DNA of 6,976 bases from contig SXSP01000061.1 in NCBI GenBank assembly GCA_005792225.1, forward strand, positions 1 to 6,976, written 5' to 3'. A program made the translations under genes and the position numbers. Origin of the DNA: Bdellovibrionales bacterium. Its GTDB lineage: Bacteria; Bdellovibrionota; Bdellovibrionia; Bdellovibrionales; JAMPXM01. This document shows positions 5,133 through 6,976 of the stretch, piece after piece; position 1 is the first letter of the stretch, and every line of letters starts with the position of its first letter. The notes beneath the pieces were generated by a model. The model was given only the letters and a program-made list of their open reading frames with translations. It did not search any database and was not told where the DNA came from.

Positions 5133-5339
5133 ATGGCCGATATCGATCAAAACGCCGACGAGAGCAACAAGCATTCATCTACCAAACAGGATCAGAGCGA
5201 TGCTCAAAGGGCCAAGGAAACGCAAGAGTTCAACGCCCAAATTCCGACCGAGTCGAGCAACAGCACGGGATCCGGCTCGAGCGGCACCGCTCGGGATGAA
5301 GCCGATCTCGCGGACAGCGATTCATCGGGCGAAATTTGA
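5133..5339 (+). CDS. Acidic, disordered 68-aa protein of unknown function
   Basis: The start is fixed by a near-perfect Shine-Dalgarno, AAGGAGGT (5120-5127), five bases before ATG. The product has no hydrophobic stretch, no cysteine and no signal peptide. It is rich in Asp, Glu, Ser, Asn and Gln (MADIDQNADESNKHS at the start; an STGSGSSGT run in the middle; an acidic end, DEADLADSDSSGEI), so it is probably disordered and cytoplasmic. Composition of this kind is seen in small stress or desiccation-type proteins, but that is only an analogy. It is divergent from the exported protein at 5004, and a hairpin closes the gene. Confidence 0.68.
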   Translation: MADIDQNADESNKHSSTKQDQSDAQRAKETQEFNAQIPTESSNSTGSGSSGTARDEADLADSDSSGEI

Positions 5340-5346
5340 TTTTTGA

Positions 5347-5372
5347 GGCGGGACGCCCTTTCGCGTCTCGCC
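5347..5372 (+). terminator. Hairpin after the acidic 68-aa gene
   Basis: GGCGGGACGC (5347-5356) pairs with GCGTCTCGCC (5363-5372) with one G-T pair and a 6-nt loop, seven bases after the stop. The stem is GC-rich, but no T-run follows, so it may be a weak or factor-assisted terminator, or an mRNA-stabilising end. Confidence 0.55.
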
Positions 5373-5437
5373 CACCTTCGTCTCTGTCAAACACCTAGAC
5401 ACCTCAATTCGAAGCCCCGGCCTTTCTCAGTTGGAAC

Positions 5438-5467
5438 GAATCTTGGATTCCTTTGCCCGCAGGCAAA
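5438..5467 (+). other. Two adjacent short hairpins in the leader of the 465-aa gene
   Basis: GAATC-TTG-GATTC (5438-5450) is followed directly by TTTGCC-CGCA-GGCAAA (5452-5467), both with perfect stems, about 40 bases before the ATG at 5508. They could be leader structures or a site for a regulator. The stems are short (5 and 6 bp), so chance is possible. The rest of 5373-5507 shows no gene and no clear promoter. Confidence 0.35.
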
Positions 5468-5507
5468 AAACTTCCAGGACCGTCACTCGAACTGACATGA
5501 GGAACTG

Positions 5508-6905
5508 ATGCGGCGAACCCGCGCACTCACACTTCTATTGCTTTTGGTTCTGGCCGCGGACCGCGCGTACTCCAATGCCTGCGCTGAAACCTTTGAGTCG
5601 ATCGACTCACAGTTAGCGGCGCTCGGATCTGATTATCCAAAAGCGCTCGCTGCATTCCGGCTTCTTCCGCCCGATCTCGTGAGCGGCGAACGTACGCCAA
5701 ATTGGCAGGATTTTAAACAGCTCGAGGATTTGCTGAAGCGGGTTCGAGGTCTGAAAGCTCAAGCTTCACCGCAAAACTTGAAAAGCCTTGAAGCCATTCT
5801 TTCTCAGATCGTGGCGGATCTTCCGCGCGATGCGAGGCTCGCGGCGCTCGCCGAGGCACGCCTGCGCCATAAGCCAACACGCAAATACCAACCGACGGAG
5901 TACGAACTCAAACTTCTCTATCAATTCAGTTTAGGAAAGCTCAACCGCGAACTGCCCCGCGCGGCCCGCATTCCGCTCCAGCGTCTGCCGGTGGATCTCC
6001 GGCGTGAAAAGCTGATCAGTGAAGCGCGCGAGTTCATGCCTCTCTTGGAGGCCGATTTCGAAAGACGTTTCTCGACGACTGGCCACGAGTCCTTCGCGAA
6101 GTTTGAGGTCGCGATTCGCAAGTCTGACGATCCGTCGATCAAGCGCGCGCTCGATCTCATCGACAGCGACCAAATCGAAGTCGTGATTCGACGCCCTGAA
6201 GAGGGCCGGTTTTGGATTCCCAAAGTTGGATTTCAGAATCAGCACGTAACCGGAAGCTCGAAGGGATTTAACTCTCCCCTCTTCAGGAGACGCTCGGAAG
6301 CTCGCCTCTACGCGATTGATGATGCCGCCCACTCGAACTCCGCCATTGACCCTTTCGCGAACCTCGATCGAGAAATCCTCCCGAAGTACGGAACTCTGCG
6401 CGCGAAATCCGAGACCGGCGTGAAGTTTAAGGGTGATCTCACCAAAAATTACGGAGATGACCTCTACGTCCTCCGCTTGAACAACATAAAAGACAGATTG
6501 TCGTGGACGGCCGGAGATAGTCTTCTGCGCGGCGGCCGCACGGGACCGATTGTGGATTGGGATGCCACGTTCGCGCCCTGGAAATACCGTCTACTTTTAG
6601 CGCCCCTCATGGCCCGTGGACTTAAAGATGACAACGCAATCGGCGAACCTCGGGCAGATTCAAGATATTTAACTCCGTCCTTTGGCATTCATCATCTCAG
6701 TTTTTGGGAAACCCAAATTCTCGGTCCTCTCAACTTGAAAGACGTCGAAGCATTCGAGTTCACGTGGACGCCACCCAAAGGACAGTTTCTCCTCGATCTT
6801 TTGGAGCACAAGATTCGCATTATCGACGGCCGCGTGGAGGAGAAGAAGGACTGGATTCCATCGCGCGACGAAGTTTCGCGCGCCAAGAAGGAGGCGGGCC
6901 TATGA
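5508..6905 (+). CDS. Exported 465-aa protein with DUF3626-like C-terminal half
   Basis: A signal peptide (MRRTRALTLLLLLVLAADRAYS) leads to a mature start NACAETF. Residues about 25-230 are mostly charged and helical, and I recognise nothing there. The C-terminal half has ordered blocks resembling DUF3626: PKYGTL (292-297), YGDDLYVL (315-322), DRLSWTAGDS (about 329-338) and FWETQILGPLNLKDVEAFEF (399-418). DUF3626 proteins show PKYGAL, then FGS-x-Y-x-x-L, then R-x-TF-x-x-GDS, then EAQ-x-HGP-x-x-L-x-x-DVEA in the same order. The activity of that family is not established to my knowledge. GAGGA lies four bases before the ATG. The gene ends in an ATGA overlap with the next exported protein, so the two are made together and probably act in the same place, the periplasm or outside the cell. 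The similarity is from memory, not a search. Confidence 0.8.
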   Translation: MRRTRALTLLLLLVLAADRAYSNACAETFESIDSQLAALGSDYPKALAAFRLLPPDLVSGERTPNWQDFKQLEDLLKRVRGLKAQASPQNLKSLEAILSQIVADLPRDARLAALAEARLRHKPTRKYQPTEYELKLLYQFSLGKLNRELPRAARIPLQRLPVDLRREKLISEAREFMPLLEADFERRFSTTGHESFAKFEVAIRKSDDPSIKRALDLIDSDQIEVVIRRPEEGRFWIPKVGFQNQHVTGSSKGFNSPLFRRRSEARLYAIDDAAHSNSAIDPFANLDREILPKYGTLRAKSETGVKFKGDLTKNYGDDLYVLRLNNIKDRLSWTAGDSLLRGGRTGPIVDWDATFAPWKYRLLLAPLMARGLKDDNAIGEPRADSRYLTPSFGIHHLSFWETQILGPLNLKDVEAFEFTWTPPKGQFLLDLLEHKIRIIDGRVEEKKDWIPSRDEVSRAKKEAGL

Positions 6906-6976
6906 GAGTCCTCATCGCGCTGACACTCATGGTGAGTTCATACGCGCACGCGAGCGCCTGCCAAGACTTGTTTTAC
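6902..6976 (+). CDS. N-terminus of a coupled exported protein (partial)
   Basis: The first 25 codons are present and the gene runs off the window. AAGGAGG (6888-6894) lies seven bases before the ATG, inside the end of the upstream gene, and the ATG overlaps the upstream TGA as ATGA. The product starts with a signal peptide, MRVLIALTLMVSSYAHASA, followed by CQDLFY. The A-S-A-C junction is only partly like a lipoprotein box, because Ala stands where Leu, Val or Ile is usual, so either cleavage type is possible. The A-C-x-x-x-F at the mature start is shared with the 465-aa neighbour (ACAETF against ACQDLF), which hints at related or co-functioning proteins. Confidence 0.8.
   Translation, partial: MRVLIALTLMVSSYAHASACQDLFY

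Noticed and set aside
5062..5346. 94-codon open frame overlapping the acidic mini-protein
   Set aside because: It has no ribosome binding site. The AAGGAGGT with ATG at 5133 clearly serves the other frame.
5497..5508. Three-codon ATG-AGG-AAC-TGA mini-ORF overlapping the start of the 465-aa gene
   Set aside because: It is too short to support, and its ATG overlaps the Shine-Dalgarno region of the real gene, so it is likely chance.

Overview
The window looks like a chromosomal stretch from a Gram-negative, predatory-type or environmental delta-like bacterium. Bdellovibrionota is my best guess. The reasons are the many small exported proteins of unknown function, the secreted 'AC-x-x-x-F' proteins in tandem, the stand-alone receiver proteins, the Shine-Dalgarno use and the balanced to slightly GC-rich codons. 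This assignment is inference, because no ribosomal or other taxonomic marker is present. I see no rRNA, tRNA, CRISPR array, complete insertion sequence, phage gene or origin.

Layout, left to right. Positions 1-97 hold the tail of a membrane protein, followed by a perfect 12-bp hairpin that can end transcription from both sides. Two leftward genes follow: a small exported TRASH/YHS-like, probably metal-binding protein (148-513), and a receiver-PAS response regulator (574-1395) that starts at TTG behind a consensus AGGAGG. Across a 232-nt divergent spacer is a stand-alone CheY-like receiver (1628-2032), and after it an exported metallophosphoesterase with the purple-acid-phosphatase motif order (2127-2975).

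The middle is the most interesting part. A 42-codon gene ending in a Cys-Cys-Gly-His motif (3048-3176) is stop/start overlapped with a GRDP-like protein (3173-3676). A 136-bp element bounded by 24-bp imperfect inverted repeats follows directly after the stop codon and fills the convergent gap to a 16-cysteine Csp/DUF326 copper-storage protein (3826-4221, leftward). That gene is divergent from an exported single-domain rhodanese (4295-4666). Their shared 73-nt spacer contains an operator-like inverted repeat. Several thiol-rich or metal-binding genes therefore sit close together (TRASH-like, CCGH peptide, Csp, rhodanese), which suggests a local theme of copper/thiol handling. They lie in at least three transcription units, so this is a neighbourhood, not a demonstrated operon.

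The right third has a small exported protein of unknown function whose signal peptide is built from a 12-bp tandem repeat (4660-5004, leftward; its end overlaps the rhodanese end). It is followed by an acidic, disordered 68-aa protein (5133-5339) with a hairpin behind it. Next comes a 465-aa exported protein with C-terminal blocks resembling DUF3626 (5508-6905), coupled by an ATGA overlap to another exported protein that runs off the window (6902-6976).

The best candidates for something undescribed are the CCGH-peptide/GRDP-like pair, the inverted-repeat element beside it, and the DUF3626-like exported protein with its coupled partner. Functions for these are not established from sequence alone.
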